From an uncultured Acetatifactor sp. (GTDB lineage: Bacteria > Bacillota > Clostridia > Lachnospirales > Lachnospiraceae): a stretch of DNA of 64,000 bases. Shown here in pieces: positions 42,221 through 51,606 of this stretch (position 1 is its first letter; every line of letters begins with the position of its first letter). The notes under the pieces were generated by a model that saw nothing but the letters and a program-made list of their open reading frames with translations, was not told where the DNA came from and ran no database searches. The stretch spans positions 1-64,000 of the forward strand of contig CAJUGH010000008.1 of NCBI GenBank assembly GCA_910586215.1, written 5' to 3'. A program made the position numbers and the translations under genes.

Positions 42221-44263
42221 TCAGATTCTGAGCCGGGCCAGCACCGCCAGCAATTCATATTTCCTCGGGAGATCCATCCATCTTCCACATTCCGTAAAAA
42301 ACGTGGAATATGCTGACTCCAGCCCTTCCTCTTCTATCTGGGCCAACAGTTTTTCTACTTCTTCCTGCCGGAAGATCCATCTGGGTGCCGTCCCGTTCCC
42401 ATTGTTGGATCCATTTTCCTCTGCCACACCAGCTTCCATCCTCTCGGGCGCATCCGCTTCACGTTCCCTTTCCGCACCTGTCTGTTTGCAATTTCCCAGT
42501 GAAAACGTCTGGTAGCGCTCCAGGGGATTCACCCTGGCAAAAAGCTTCCGCACCAGAAAAGCTATGGCATTCAGCTGTGGGATTGTCACAATATTGTGAA
42601 GCATCCGAATATCCACCTGGTCCTCCCCCAGGATCAAGAAACCCAGGTCAGACACTTTCAAGACCTCTGTAGCCGAACCTTCCGGCCGGATACTCAAGAG
42701 GCTGGCATCCACCCTGTCATTATTGGCAAAATCTACAGGCTCTGCCTCCCCGTCCCGGCGCCATCCATAGGGCTCTGGCCCCTGGTCATTTTTGTATCTG
42801 CCCTCCAGGCCATGCCTGTTGTAAATGGCCCACAATTCCTTTGCCTGCTCTGTCACCTGGCTGATCTCATAATCACGCATCATATAGATCCTGTCAGCCA
42901 CCTTGAGATATTCGCTGCTGCCGCCGATCACCAGGATGGTGGATACCTGCTTTTCCCGGGAAAGCTGCTGCACCCTCTCCACAAATGGCGTGATTGGCTC
43001 CTTCTCGATCAGTTCCTTCATACAGGCATCCTGGATCATGAAGTTGGTGGCAGATTTGTCCTCATCAATGAGCAGCAGTTGTACGCCCCAGTCCACTGCC
43101 TCCATGATATTGGCCGCCTGGGAAGTAGATCCGGATGCATGGTCTGTGGAAAAGTCACCGGGATCCCCTCCCGGAATCCATTTGATAAAGGGCAGCAGAT
43201 TGGCATGGCGGATGCACCGGCCATCCTCCGCGGATATTTTCATGGCAGTGTCATTGGTAAGCACGAATTCCCTGCCATCTCCCTCCACATGGTCATAAAT
43301 ACCGGCACTCAGGGCATCCAGCAGGGTACTCTTTCCAGAATAACCGCCTCCGGTGATCACTGTAACCCCCTTGCGGAATACCATACCCCGGATGCCTGCC
43401 ACTTCTACTTCATCCTCCGGCGTAGAGCAAAATGGCACTGCACCCTGCATGGGACCATCGCTGTCTTTCTCCCTGGGCAGGATGCTGCCCAGAGCCACAA
43501 AGGCACAGTGGCCGCTCTCCCGCAGCCAGGCCCGTATGGTCTGTTGTTTTTCATAAAGGGCCTCGGCTCTGTGCAACCCCTCGTGGTCAAATTCCTGCAC
43601 ATAGCGGTTCACTGCATCCGGCAGATCCCTGGTCAACATCTGGACTGCCTTCTTATGCTTCCCCTCTGGAAGCTGTACCTGGAGCAGAATGCTAATACAG
43701 GGGTAGGCGGGAATCTCCCGGATACCATCCACCGGCTGGATCATGCAGTTTTTTCCTGCCGGGCAGTGCGGCACTCCCCTGTCCCGCATTCCGTCAATGG
43801 GTTCTATGGTGTTGGCTCCCACCAGCCTATAGTATTTCTGGGGAACCAGACTGATGCTTACCACATTTCTGGTGAGCACCTTATTGTCCGGCTCATATAT
43901 GTCGTAGTGGCCATTCTCCTTGTAGGTCCGTTTCCTGTTGTCATTTCCTGCATTCAGTTCCCGTATATAGGGGAGGAAGCTCCGGTACAGGTAATCCAAT
44001 GCCGCGGTTCCCACTTCCGTTCCCAGGTTCCCTCCTTCCCCGAAGAGCTTCCAGGGAATATGCACTGTCACCGTAGGCTTTGACAGTTCCAGACGGTTGC
44101 TCTTGGTGATCTCGTATCCGATCTCCCCGTCCCAGTACACGGCATGGTTGTGCACAATGGGATCCTTGTCCATAAAGGACTCATACATTTTCCCCTCATA
44201 TACTTCTTCATAGGACTCGCTGGAGGGTTTCATGTTCAGCAGATAATATTTTAGTCTTTTCAA
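42221..44263 (-). CDS. ABC-class ATPase, PF09818 type (orphan)
   Basis: 680 residues, TTG start behind GGAG. Family features: an N-terminal domain with HAVYWDGEIGYEITKSNRLE and IPWKLFGEGGNL, then VTVITGGGYSGKSTLLDALS (Walker A, about 305-325), the FSTDHASGSTSQAANIMEAV signature-like stretch (about 385-405) and LLLIDEDKSATNFMIQD (Walker B). This family is cytosolic, without membrane partner, and of unknown function. A charged Gly/Asn-rich insert (about 610-640) with REREADAPERMEAG is unusual. It is the only gene of its transcript in this region. Confidence 0.9.
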   Translation of the reverse strand: MKRLKYYLLNMKPSSESYEEVYEGKMYESFMDKDPIVHNHAVYWDGEIGYEITKSNRLELSKPTVTVHIPWKLFGEGGNLGTEVGTAALDYLYRSFLPYIRELNAGNDNRKRTYKENGHYDIYEPDNKVLTRNVVSISLVPQKYYRLVGANTIEPIDGMRDRGVPHCPAGKNCMIQPVDGIREIPAYPCISILLQVQLPEGKHKKAVQMLTRDLPDAVNRYVQEFDHEGLHRAEALYEKQQTIRAWLRESGHCAFVALGSILPREKDSDGPMQGAVPFCSTPEDEVEVAGIRGMVFRKGVTVITGGGYSGKSTLLDALSAGIYDHVEGDGREFVLTNDTAMKISAEDGRCIRHANLLPFIKWIPGGDPGDFSTDHASGSTSQAANIMEAVDWGVQLLLIDEDKSATNFMIQDACMKELIEKEPITPFVERVQQLSREKQVSTILVIGGSSEYLKVADRIYMMRDYEISQVTEQAKELWAIYNRHGLEGRYKNDQGPEPYGWRRDGEAEPVDFANNDRVDASLLSIRPEGSATEVLKVSDLGFLILGEDQVDIRMLHNIVTIPQLNAIAFLVRKLFARVNPLERYQTFSLGNCKQTGAEREREADAPERMEAGVAEENGSNNGNGTAPRWIFRQEEVEKLLAQIEEEGLESAYSTFFTECGRWMDLPRKYELLAVLARLRI

Positions 44264-45025
44264 ATAGAATTCTCCTTTTTCTCATTCTTGCCCATTTTGT
44301 TTCCATGACTTCCTGCATCCTTCCTATCCTCATCTCTCTCTTTTCTCCCATCATCCAATCACCTTTCCCTTTCCTGCGCATAACGCAGACCTGCGGACTG
44401 GCACATCCGGTATCCGGCGGATTTGACGGGAACCAGCTCCCATTTGGACCTGACTGACGATTCCCCATACCGCTCTTTGGCCACCAGATTCCCGTACCGC
44501 TTAGACTGCCATGATCCGGATCTTTGACCGCCATATTATGCACACAAAAAAAGACACACCGTTTATGACGTGTCTTTTGCCAACAGTTTCATAAAGGTAT
44601 CAAGATATGCAGGCTTATCCCTTTTCTTCCGGCACAGTACCCGAACCATGCTTCCTATCAAGGGACAGTCCTGCCTGTATTCAGTTGAAAGAAACAATCC
44701 CTCTCTTACTCTGTCTCATTCTTTCTATTTCCTCCTTTCAACCAAAGCCAGACTTTATCTTGTTACCTTTATCAGTGTAACATTGCTGTGAATATTTTGC
44801 AACTTTTATTTTCGGTGCATGATCCGCGAACGGTTAAGGTTGATATACTTTCAGCACTTTTCACTGTATTGCAGCTATTTCTGTTCATGAAGGACTTCCA
44901 GCAATTGGTCTATTGACATACTTCCCAAATCACCATCCTCTCTATTGCAGCGGAAAGAAGGCTAAGTGCAAAACCCTGGAGAACCGTAGTCCTCCAGGGT
45001 TTATGTCTTACCCTATACCTTTCTG
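44264..45025. other. Intergenic stretch, 760 bases
   Basis: Holds an inverted repeat AAAAGACAC/GTGTCTTTT at 44549-44578, probably a terminator, and the butyrate operon terminator at its right end. Several short open frames lack ribosome binding sites. No gene can be supported. Confidence 0.6.
44970..45003 (-). terminator. Terminator of the butyrate operon
   Basis: AAACCCTGGAG and CTCCAGGGTTT (44971-44981, 44992-45002) form a perfect 11-base-pair stem with T run on the minus strand, 23 bases past the etfA stop. Confidence 0.9.
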
Positions 45026-46072
45026 TCAGTTCTTGTTCGCCAGTTCTGCGCGGAGCTTCTCGGTCAGGGCCGGAATGATCTTGTTCAGGTCACCCACAAC
45101 ACCGTAGTCTGCCACATCGAAGATGGGGGCGGTCTCATCCTTGTTGATGGCAACGATGATGTCAGACTCCTCCATACCAGCCAGGTGCTGGATGGCACCG
45201 GAGATACCCACTGCAAAGTACACATTGGGACGGACTGTCTTGCCGGTCTGTCCTACCTGCAGGTCCTTGGGCTTCCAGCCTGCGTCCACCACAGCACGGG
45301 AACAGCTCACCTGTCCACCTAGCACCTCTGCCAGTTCCTCCAGCATCTTGAAGTTCTCGGGGCTGCCCATTCCACGGCCGCCGGACACCAATATCTTGGC
45401 ATCCATGATATCCACGGTCTCGGACACGGCCTTCACCACTTCCAGAATCTCCACATAGTTGTCATTGGGGGTGAAGCCAGGATTGAACTCTTCCACATTG
45501 GCCTTGGCCCCTGCCACCTTTTCCTTCTTCTGCATCACGCCGGGACGCACAGTGGCCATCTGGGGGCGGAAATCCGGGCAGGCGATGGTGGCAATGGTAT
45601 TGCCGCCGAAAGCAGGACGGGTCATCAGCAACTGGTTGTGCCTGGTCTCCTTGCCGGGAACCGGGGTCATGGGGAAATCCCCGATGTCAAGCTGGGTACA
45701 GTCTGCGGTCAGACCGGTGTGGATCCTTGCAGACACACGGGGACCTAAGTCACGGCCAATGGCTGTAGCGCCTACCAGGAAGATCTCCGGCTTATACTTC
45801 TCAATCACGGAAGAGAGCGCATGGGCATAAGGCTCCGTCCGATATTCTTTCAACTCCGGATCGTCCACCACGATTACTTTGTCAGCGCCATACTCGGCCA
45901 GCTCGTCAGCCAGGCCTTTCACACCGCTTCCCACCAGGACAGCAGTTACCTCTGTGCCAAGGTCTGCTGCCAGATCCTTGCCCTTTCCGATCAGTTCAAA
46001 TGCAATGCTGTTGATGCAATTGTCCACCTGCTGCGCGAAGACATATACACCCTTATATTCTTCTAAATTCAT
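45026..46072 (-). CDS. etfA: Electron transfer flavoprotein alpha subunit
   Basis: 348 residues. EtfA with the FAD-binding C-terminal domain: LVSGGRGMGSPENFKMLEE, VDAGWKPKDLQVGQTGKTV, PNVYFAVGISGAIQHLAGME, IVAINKDETAPIFDVADYGV. With EtfB and butyryl-CoA dehydrogenase it forms the flavin-based electron-bifurcating complex that reduces crotonyl-CoA and ferredoxin with NADH. ATG 46072 is the start (AGGAGG); a ten-residue extension has no support. Preceded by the structured leader D. Confidence 0.96.
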   Translation of the reverse strand: MNLEEYKGVYVFAQQVDNCINSIAFELIGKGKDLAADLGTEVTAVLVGSGVKGLADELAEYGADKVIVVDDPELKEYRTEPYAHALSSVIEKYKPEIFLVGATAIGRDLGPRVSARIHTGLTADCTQLDIGDFPMTPVPGKETRHNQLLMTRPAFGGNTIATIACPDFRPQMATVRPGVMQKKEKVAGAKANVEEFNPGFTPNDNYVEILEVVKAVSETVDIMDAKILVSGGRGMGSPENFKMLEELAEVLGGQVSCSRAVVDAGWKPKDLQVGQTGKTVRPNVYFAVGISGAIQHLAGMEESDIIVAINKDETAPIFDVADYGVVGDLNKIIPALTEKLRAELANKN

Positions 46073-46080
46073 TGTTATAC

Positions 46081-46131
46081 CTCCTGTCCGCTTAGCGGGC
46101 ATTCCTTCAATATCTGGAAGTATACTTCCAA
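46081..46131 (-). promoter_or_regulatory. Palindrome and hairpin before etfA (leader D)
   Basis: Minus strand: palindrome TGGAAGTATACTTCCA (46116-46131), then TGCCCGC-TAA-GCGGACA (46086-46102, one mismatch), then the GGAGG ribosome binding site. Its second hairpin matches those of leaders A, B, C and E. Confidence 0.6.
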
Positions 46132-46189
46132 CCTTATACCTCCGTTTATATACTTCTCCTATTCTGCAATGGCTCTATCCCTTACGCGC

Positions 46190-46978
46190 TCAAATGACAT
46201 GCTTCTCTTTCAGCTTGCCTGCAATGTAATCAACAGCCTCTGCGGGATCCAGGGTGACCTTCTCCCCTGCACCCTTCCTCACTTTGTCGGAAGCCTTTGC
46301 AATCTGGGTAGGAGAACCCTTCAGGCCTAAGTTGGAATCTTCCACATCCTTCAGATCAGCCCTGCCCCAGGTGGTAAACTTCTCATCGTTGGTGCAGGCT
46401 TCGAAGATTCCGCCGGGTGTCATATATCTGGGTTCGTTCAGTTCAGCCAGGGCCGTGATCAGGCAGGGCATCTTGGCCTTCAGCACATGGTATCTGTCAT
46501 CATACTGACGCTCTACGATCACACTATCCCCTTCAATCTTCAGATTCTGGGCATAAGAGATCACAGGGATATGTAGATGTTCGGAGATCTGGGGGCCAAC
46601 CTGGGCAGTATCCCCATCAATGGCCTGGCGGCCTGTGATAATCAGGTCGTACTCCATATTGCGCAGTGCCCCGGCCAGTGTCTGGGAAGTAGCCCAGGTG
46701 TCGGCACCGCCCAGCACCCTGTCTGTCACCAGGACACCCTTGTCAGCGCCCATGGCAACTGCCTCGAGCAACACATCTTTAGCCTTGGGAAGCCCCATGG
46801 TAAGCACAGTCACCTCGGCACCGTACTCATCTTTCAGTCTCAGCGCCGCCTCCAGGCCCGCCTTGTCATCGGGGTTCATAATGGTCATCATGGCAGCCCT
46901 GTCCAATGTGCCGTCCGGATTGAACTTCACGCCGCCCTTGGTATCGGGAACCTGCTTGATACAAACAACAACTTTCAT
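46190..46978 (-). CDS. etfB: Electron transfer flavoprotein beta subunit
   Basis: 262 residues: KVVVCIKQVPDTKGGVKFNP at the start, NPDDKAGLEAALRLKDEYGA, ADTWATSQTLAGALR and the ITGRQAIDGDTAQVGPQI signature of EtfB, the subunit carrying the bifurcating FAD. It works with EtfA and Bcd. AAGGAGTG precedes the ATG. Downstream of bcd by 38 bases and upstream of etfA by 117 bases, all one operon. Confidence 0.96.
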   Translation of the reverse strand: MKVVVCIKQVPDTKGGVKFNPDGTLDRAAMMTIMNPDDKAGLEAALRLKDEYGAEVTVLTMGLPKAKDVLLEAVAMGADKGVLVTDRVLGGADTWATSQTLAGALRNMEYDLIITGRQAIDGDTAQVGPQISEHLHIPVISYAQNLKIEGDSVIVERQYDDRYHVLKAKMPCLITALAELNEPRYMTPGGIFEACTNDEKFTTWGRADLKDVEDSNLGLKGSPTQIAKASDKVRKGAGEKVTLDPAEAVDYIAGKLKEKHVI

Positions 46979-47016
46979 TGTATTTTCACTCCTTTTTTTG
47001 TTTTCACGTGGATGGA

Positions 47017-48168
47017 TTATTTCAACAGTGCAGCACTGATAACCATACGCTGAACCTCGCTGGTTCCCTCGTAGATCTCGGTGATCTTGGCATCACGCAT
47101 CATGCGCTCCACATCATACTCCCTGGTGTAGCCATATCCGCCGTGGAGTTGGACAGCCTTGGTGGTCACTTCCATAGCAACTTCCGCAGCATACAGCTTT
47201 GCCTGTGCAGCCTCGAAGCCATATTCCTTCTGGGTAGCCTTGGCCATGGCAGCCTTATACACCAGAAGCTGGGCAGCCTGTACCTTGGTAGCCATGTCAG
47301 CCAGCTGGAACTGGGTGTTCTGCAGGGCTGCGATAGGCTTGCCAAACTGCTTTCTCTCCTTGGTGTATGCAATGGTTCTCTCCAGAGCACCTTCCGCAAT
47401 GCCAAGGGCCTGTGCAGCGATACCGATACGGCCGCCATCCAGGGTGTGCATGGCAATCTTAAAGCCCTGACCCAGCTTGCCAAGCATGTTCTCCTTGGGA
47501 ACGCGGCAGTCTGTAAAGATCAATTCATAGGTGGAAGATCCGCGGATACCCATCTTCTTCTCCTTGGTACCGAAGGTAAAGCCAGGTGTTCCTTTCTCTA
47601 CGATAAAGGCAGTGATCTCCTTAATCTTTCTTCCTCTCTTCTCAATGGTACCTGTCACGGCGAAGATCACATAGACATCTGCCTCTTTACCATTGGTGAT
47701 GAAGATCTTGGAACCATTGATAATATAGTCATCGCCGTCTGCCACAGCCTTGGTCTGCTGGCCCTGGGCATCGGTACCAGCACCAGGCTCGGTGAGGCCG
47801 AAGGCTCCCAGCTTCTCGCCCTTCGCAAGGGGTACCAGATACTTCTGTTTCTGCTCTTCCGTGCCGAAGGTCATAATCGGGTCACAGCACAGGGAAGTGT
47901 GTGCGGACACGATCACGCCTGTGGTGCCACAGACCTTGGAGAGCTCCTCCACACACATCACATAGGTCAGGGGATCACAGCCCTGTCCACCATACTCCTT
48001 GGGAACGGGGATCCCTAAGAATCCGTTCTTCGCCATCTTCCGGGCAGTCTCCCTGGGGAACTCCTCTGTCTCGTCCACTTCCTGGGCCAGAGGTTTTACC
48101 TCTTTTTCGGCAAACTCCCGAAACAGGGTGCGTGCCATTTCATGTTCTTTGCGCAGCGTAAAATCCAT
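47017..48168 (-). CDS. bcd: Butyryl-CoA dehydrogenase
   Basis: 383 residues. Acyl-CoA dehydrogenase fold: MDFTLRKEHEMARTLFREFA, the FAD-binding GAFGLTEPGAGTDA, ITNGKEADVYVIF, and the catalytic-base region EIYEGTSEVQRMVISAALL. Short-chain specificity fits the operon. It converts crotonyl-CoA to butyryl-CoA. ATG 48168 is chosen since the ATG at 48177 is too close to GGAGG. Downstream of hbd with a 126-base gap containing a hairpin. Confidence 0.95.
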   Translation of the reverse strand: MDFTLRKEHEMARTLFREFAEKEVKPLAQEVDETEEFPRETARKMAKNGFLGIPVPKEYGGQGCDPLTYVMCVEELSKVCGTTGVIVSAHTSLCCDPIMTFGTEEQKQKYLVPLAKGEKLGAFGLTEPGAGTDAQGQQTKAVADGDDYIINGSKIFITNGKEADVYVIFAVTGTIEKRGRKIKEITAFIVEKGTPGFTFGTKEKKMGIRGSSTYELIFTDCRVPKENMLGKLGQGFKIAMHTLDGGRIGIAAQALGIAEGALERTIAYTKERKQFGKPIAALQNTQFQLADMATKVQAAQLLVYKAAMAKATQKEYGFEAAQAKLYAAEVAMEVTTKAVQLHGGYGYTREYDVERMMRDAKITEIYEGTSEVQRMVISAALLK

Positions 48169-48233
48169 GATTACCATTCCTCCATTATTTATCTTACTAT
48201 CCAGGCTGGTCTATGTACCCGGACAACACACGC

Positions 48234-48273
48234 AAGTCACATACCCTGCCATAACAGACAAAGTATGTGACTT
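48234..48273. promoter_or_regulatory. Perfect 11-base-pair hairpin between hbd and bcd
   Basis: AAGTCACATAC (48234-48244) pairs with GTATGTGACTT (48263-48273). On the minus, transcribed, strand no T run follows, so it is not a plain terminator; an mRNA processing or stability element is possible. Confidence 0.6.
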
Positions 48274-48294
48274 TGTTTTCCACTCATTTCAGGC

Positions 48295-49134
48295 TTACTT
48301 GCTGTAATCGTAGAAGCCCACACCGGTCTTCTTGCCCAGCTTGCCTGCGCGAACCATCTTGCGCAGCAGGGGATGGGGACGATACTTGGAATCGCCGGTC
48401 TCGTTCTGCAGCACTTCCATGATGGCCAGTACAATGTCAAGTCCTACCAGATCACCCAGGGCCAGAGGTCCCATGGGATGGGAAGCACCCAGCTTCATGG
48501 CAGTGTCGATGTCTTCCACGCTGGCAATGCCCTCTGCATAGATGCCGATGGCCTCGTTGATCATGGGGATCAGGATCCGGTTTACCACGAATCCGGGAGC
48601 TTCCTTCACTTCCACAGGAGTCTTGCCGATCTCGGTGGCAATGCCCTTGATCTTCTCCACCAGCTCATCAGGTGTGTTTGCCCCTGCAATCACCTCCACC
48701 AGCTTCATCCTGTCAGCAGGGTTGAAGAAATGCATACCAATCATAGGTCTGTCCAGTCCGGCACCGATCTCTGTGATGGACAGGGATGAGGTATTGGTGG
48801 CAAAGATACACTCGGGCTTCACAATCTCCTGCAGCTCCTTAAAAGTGGTCTTCTTGATCTGCATGTTTTCCGGTGCTACCTCAATCACCAGGTCGCAGTC
48901 TGTGCAGATATCCTTCAGGCCTGTGGCAATCTTCGCTTCAATGGCGTCTGCCTGCTCCTGTGTCATCTTCTCCTTGCCCACCAGAAACTTCAGATTCTTC
49001 AAGATCCTGGCTTTGCCCCCATCGGCAAACTCCTGCTTGATGTCGCACAGGCACACCTCATATCCATCTGTCATGGCAAATGCCTGGGCAATTCCGGCAC
49101 CCATGGTGCCTGCACCGATAATACCTACTTTCAT
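48295..49134 (-). CDS. hbd: 3-hydroxybutyryl-CoA dehydrogenase
   Basis: 279 residues. Rossmann start KVGIIGAGTMGAGIAQAFAM (2-21), MQIKKTTFKELQEIV, the catalytic HFFNPADRMKLVEVI (His about 139), and GFVVNRILIPMINEAIGIYA. Reduces acetoacetyl-CoA to 3-hydroxybutyryl-CoA with NAD(P)H. GGAGGA precedes the ATG. Follows the small membrane protein gene by 36 bases. Confidence 0.96.
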   Translation of the reverse strand: MKVGIIGAGTMGAGIAQAFAMTDGYEVCLCDIKQEFADGGKARILKNLKFLVGKEKMTQEQADAIEAKIATGLKDICTDCDLVIEVAPENMQIKKTTFKELQEIVKPECIFATNTSSLSITEIGAGLDRPMIGMHFFNPADRMKLVEVIAGANTPDELVEKIKGIATEIGKTPVEVKEAPGFVVNRILIPMINEAIGIYAEGIASVEDIDTAMKLGASHPMGPLALGDLVGLDIVLAIMEVLQNETGDSKYRPHPLLRKMVRAGKLGKKTGVGFYDYSK

Positions 49135-49170
49135 TCGTCAGTCCTCCTTATTCTATGTCCTATGTCCCTG

Positions 49171-49365
49171 TTATTTGTCCGTTTTATCTGTTTTCTTAAG
49201 GCCCGTCAAGAGCATCACCAGTCCGCCTACAATTATGCATCCGATACCGATTATCAGCGAAGTATCCATGATTCCTGCGTCTTGTGCAACATAGAATGCA
49301 GCCGCAGCTCCCACAAAGCAGAAAATCCCTGCTACCAGACAGAATATTCTTTTCTTCTTATCCAT
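49171..49365 (-). CDS. Small two-helix membrane protein in the butyrate operon
   Basis: 64 residues: a basic start MDKKKR, two transmembrane helices (IFCLVAGIFCFVGAAAAFYV and LIIGIGCIIVGGLVMLL) and a Lys/Asp tail (KKTDKTDK). ATG 49365 sits 4-5 bases behind GGAGG and starts just after the crt stop. I do not recognise the family. It lies inside the crt-hbd operon, where no such gene is usual, so a link to membrane placement or turnover of the pathway enzymes is possible but unproven. Confidence 0.75.
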   Translation of the reverse strand: MDKKKRIFCLVAGIFCFVGAAAAFYVAQDAGIMDTSLIIGIGCIIVGGLVMLLTGLKKTDKTDK

Positions 49366-49377
49366 GAACTCCTCCAT

Positions 49378-50202
49378 TTAGCAGTTCTTAAACGGTTCCT
49401 TCACCTTCTCCTTGTTCTTGTCCAGGAAGAAAGCCATGCCGTACTTCTGGTCCTCTGTCTCAAAGCAGGCACCAAAAAGCTTCTCTTCAATCACAAGGGC
49501 CTCATCCATCTCCACATCCAGGCCTTCGTTGATGGCTTTCTTGCAGTTGCGGACTGCAATAGGCGCATTCTTGGCAATACCGGCTGCCATCTTCTCGGCT
49601 GCCTCCAGCAGTACCTCCCTGGCCGTTTTCACCACATTACCCTCGGCATCTGTCTGGGCACTGTACACTGCGTTCACCAGGCCGATCCGATAAGCCTCGT
49701 CTGCCTTGATATTCCTGGCTGTATAGATCATCTGCTTGGCCATGCCTGCCCCTACCAGGCGGGCCAGTCTCTGGGTACCGCCAAAACCAGGCGTGATCCC
49801 TAAACCTACCTCGGGCTGTCCGAACACTGCATTGTCGGAGCAGATCCGGATGTCACAGCTCATAGATATCTCACAGCCGCCTCCCAGGGCAAAGCCATTG
49901 ATAGCGGCGATCACAGGGACAGGAAAAGTTTCCAGCCTGCGGAACACATCGTTTCCCTTCTTGCCAAAGGCTTCGCCTTCTGCCTTGGTCAAGGTGCTCA
50001 TCTCCCCGATATCCGCACCTGCCACAAAGGACTTCTGTCCGGCCCCGGTGAGGATCAGGCACCGTACCTGGCCCAGATCCACCTGGTCCAGTGTGGCATC
50101 CAGCTCCTCCAGCACCTGGGAATTCAGTGCATTCAGCGCCTTCTCCCGGTTGATGGTGATAACGGCATAAGCGCCCTTTTGCTCATATACTATGTAGTCC
50201 AT
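49378..50202 (-). CDS. crt: 3-hydroxybutyryl-CoA dehydratase (crotonase)
   Basis: 274 residues. Crotonase fold: GADIGEMSTLTKAEGEAFGK, IAAINGFALGGGCEISMSCD (oxyanion hole, about 98-117) and GQPEVGLGITPGFGGTQRLA with the catalytic Glu (about 130-150). Dehydrates 3-hydroxybutyryl-CoA to crotonyl-CoA. GGAGGAG before the ATG, itself before a hairpin (leader E). Member of the butyrate operon. Confidence 0.96.
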   Translation of the reverse strand: MDYIVYEQKGAYAVITINREKALNALNSQVLEELDATLDQVDLGQVRCLILTGAGQKSFVAGADIGEMSTLTKAEGEAFGKKGNDVFRRLETFPVPVIAAINGFALGGGCEISMSCDIRICSDNAVFGQPEVGLGITPGFGGTQRLARLVGAGMAKQMIYTARNIKADEAYRIGLVNAVYSAQTDAEGNVVKTAREVLLEAAEKMAAGIAKNAPIAVRNCKKAINEGLDVEMDEALVIEEKLFGACFETEDQKYGMAFFLDKNKEKVKEPFKNC

Positions 50203-50216
50203 TCCTAAACTCCTCC

Positions 50217-50268
50217 ATACCCGTCAGACGGGCATCTGATTGCACCTGCCCACCTTCTGTGGGCAGGT
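50217..50268 (-). promoter_or_regulatory. Double hairpin before crt (leader E)
   Basis: Minus strand: ACCTGCCCAC/GTGGGCAGGT (50244-50268, perfect 10 pairs), then ATGCCCGTC-T-GACGGGTAT (50217-50235), then GGAGGAG and the ATG at 50202. The second hairpin matches the pattern in leaders A to D. Confidence 0.6.
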
Positions 50269-50290
50269 CCTAGAATAGTTATCCCTGGTT

Positions 50291-51475
50291 TTAGTCCTCA
50301 ATCTTTACAATGGTAGAGCAGCCCATGCCACCGCCAATGCACAGGGTCGCAAGACCGGTCTTTGCACCCTTCGCCTGCATCTCGTGGAGCAATGTCACCA
50401 GGATACGACATCCGGACGCACCTACGGGATGACCCAGGGCAATGGCACCTCCGTTGGGATTGAGCTGTCTGTCCACATCAATACCCAGATCCTTGCCCAC
50501 TGCAACAGACTGTGCCGCAAAAGCCTCATTGGCCTCAATGATGTCGAAGTCCTCAATCTTCATGCCTGTCTTGGCCAGAACCTTCTTCGTGGATGCCACA
50601 GGGCCGATTCCCATCACTTCAGGACGGACACCTGCCAGCGCACCGGCCACAAAAGTAGCCATAGGCTTCACGCCCAGCTCCTTTGCCTTCTCTTCGCTCA
50701 TGACAACGATAGCAGCAGCGCCGTCATTGATACCGGAAGCATTTCCTGCAGTCACGAATCCATCGGGATTGATAGGACGCAGCTTGGCCAGACCCTCTAT
50801 GGTAGAACCTGCACGGGGACCCTCGTCCACCTTGAACTCGATCATCTCTTTCTTTTTCTTTACCATCACAGGCACGATCTCTGCGTCAAAAGCACCTGTC
50901 TTCTGGGCTTCCTCTGCCTTCTGCTGGCTCTTCAGGGCGAACTGATCCAGTTCTTCCCGGGTAAGTCCCCATTCCCGGCAGATATTGTCAGCCGTTGTAA
51001 TCATATGGTAATCATTGAAAGCATCCCACAGGGCATCCTTGATCATGGTATCCACCAGGGTGCCATTGTTCATCCGGTAGCCGTAACGGGCCTGGGGAAT
51101 CGCATAAGGTGCCATGGACATATTCTCCATACCGCCTGCCACCACAATGTCGGCATCCCCTGCCATAATCATCTGTGCTGCCTGGTTCACGCAGTTTAAG
51201 CCCGATCCGCACACCACATTCATGGTCACAGCGGGTACCTCAATGGGAAGCCCCGCCTTGATGGATGCCTGGCGGGCCACATTCTGCCCCTGGCCGGCCT
51301 GGATGACACAGCCCATGTACACCTGATCCACGGCTTCCGGCGCAACCCCTGCCCTGTTCAACGCTTCCTTGATCACGATAGCGCCCAGATCTGCAGCAGG
51401 TGTGGTGCTCAAGGTGCCGCCCATGGTGCCGATTGCAGTACGGCATGCACCAGCTAAAACTACTTTCTTTGCCAT
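50291..51475 (-). CDS. thlA: Acetyl-CoA acetyltransferase (thiolase)
   Basis: 394 residues. Biosynthetic thiolase: catalytic Cys89 in NVVCGSGLNCVNQAA, MENMSMAPYAIPQAR, NGGAIALGHPVGASG (His about 349) and CIGGGMG (second Cys about 379). Condenses two acetyl-CoA to acetoacetyl-CoA, the first step. First gene of the butyrate operon behind its own promoter; ribosome binding site GGAGG. FadA-type degradation is the alternative, but the operon context decides. Confidence 0.96.
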   Translation of the reverse strand: MAKKVVLAGACRTAIGTMGGTLSTTPAADLGAIVIKEALNRAGVAPEAVDQVYMGCVIQAGQGQNVARQASIKAGLPIEVPAVTMNVVCGSGLNCVNQAAQMIMAGDADIVVAGGMENMSMAPYAIPQARYGYRMNNGTLVDTMIKDALWDAFNDYHMITTADNICREWGLTREELDQFALKSQQKAEEAQKTGAFDAEIVPVMVKKKKEMIEFKVDEGPRAGSTIEGLAKLRPINPDGFVTAGNASGINDGAAAIVVMSEEKAKELGVKPMATFVAGALAGVRPEVMGIGPVASTKKVLAKTGMKIEDFDIIEANEAFAAQSVAVGKDLGIDVDRQLNPNGGAIALGHPVGASGCRILVTLLHEMQAKGAKTGLATLCIGGGMGCSTIVKIED

Positions 51476-51538
51476 TTGTTCTACCTCCAGTGATTTGTTT
51501 GATATGATTGTTATTTTTTTATCATAGCCACTATTTCT

Positions 51539-51567
51539 AGTGTAGCATAGACCCCGGATATTTGCAA
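51539..51567 (-). promoter_or_regulatory. Extended -10 promoter of the butyrate operon
   Basis: Minus strand TTGCAA (51562-51567), 17-base spacer ending in TGC, TACACT (51539-51544), 63 bases before the thlA start. Confidence 0.65.
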
Positions 51568-51606
51568 CGGCTTTTCCTTAAAATTTGATAAACACATGGT
51601 TATCCT

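Noticed and set aside
42596..44083. 495-codon open frame on the plus strand
   Set aside because: Antisense to the PF09818-type ATPase gene, which has clear motifs; no family features of its own.
44208..44543. 111-codon minus-strand open frame upstream of the ATPase gene
   Set aside because: No start signal, overlaps the start of the real gene and shows no family features.
46978..48018. 346-codon open frame on the plus strand
   Set aside because: Antisense to bcd; Leu/His-rich shadow.
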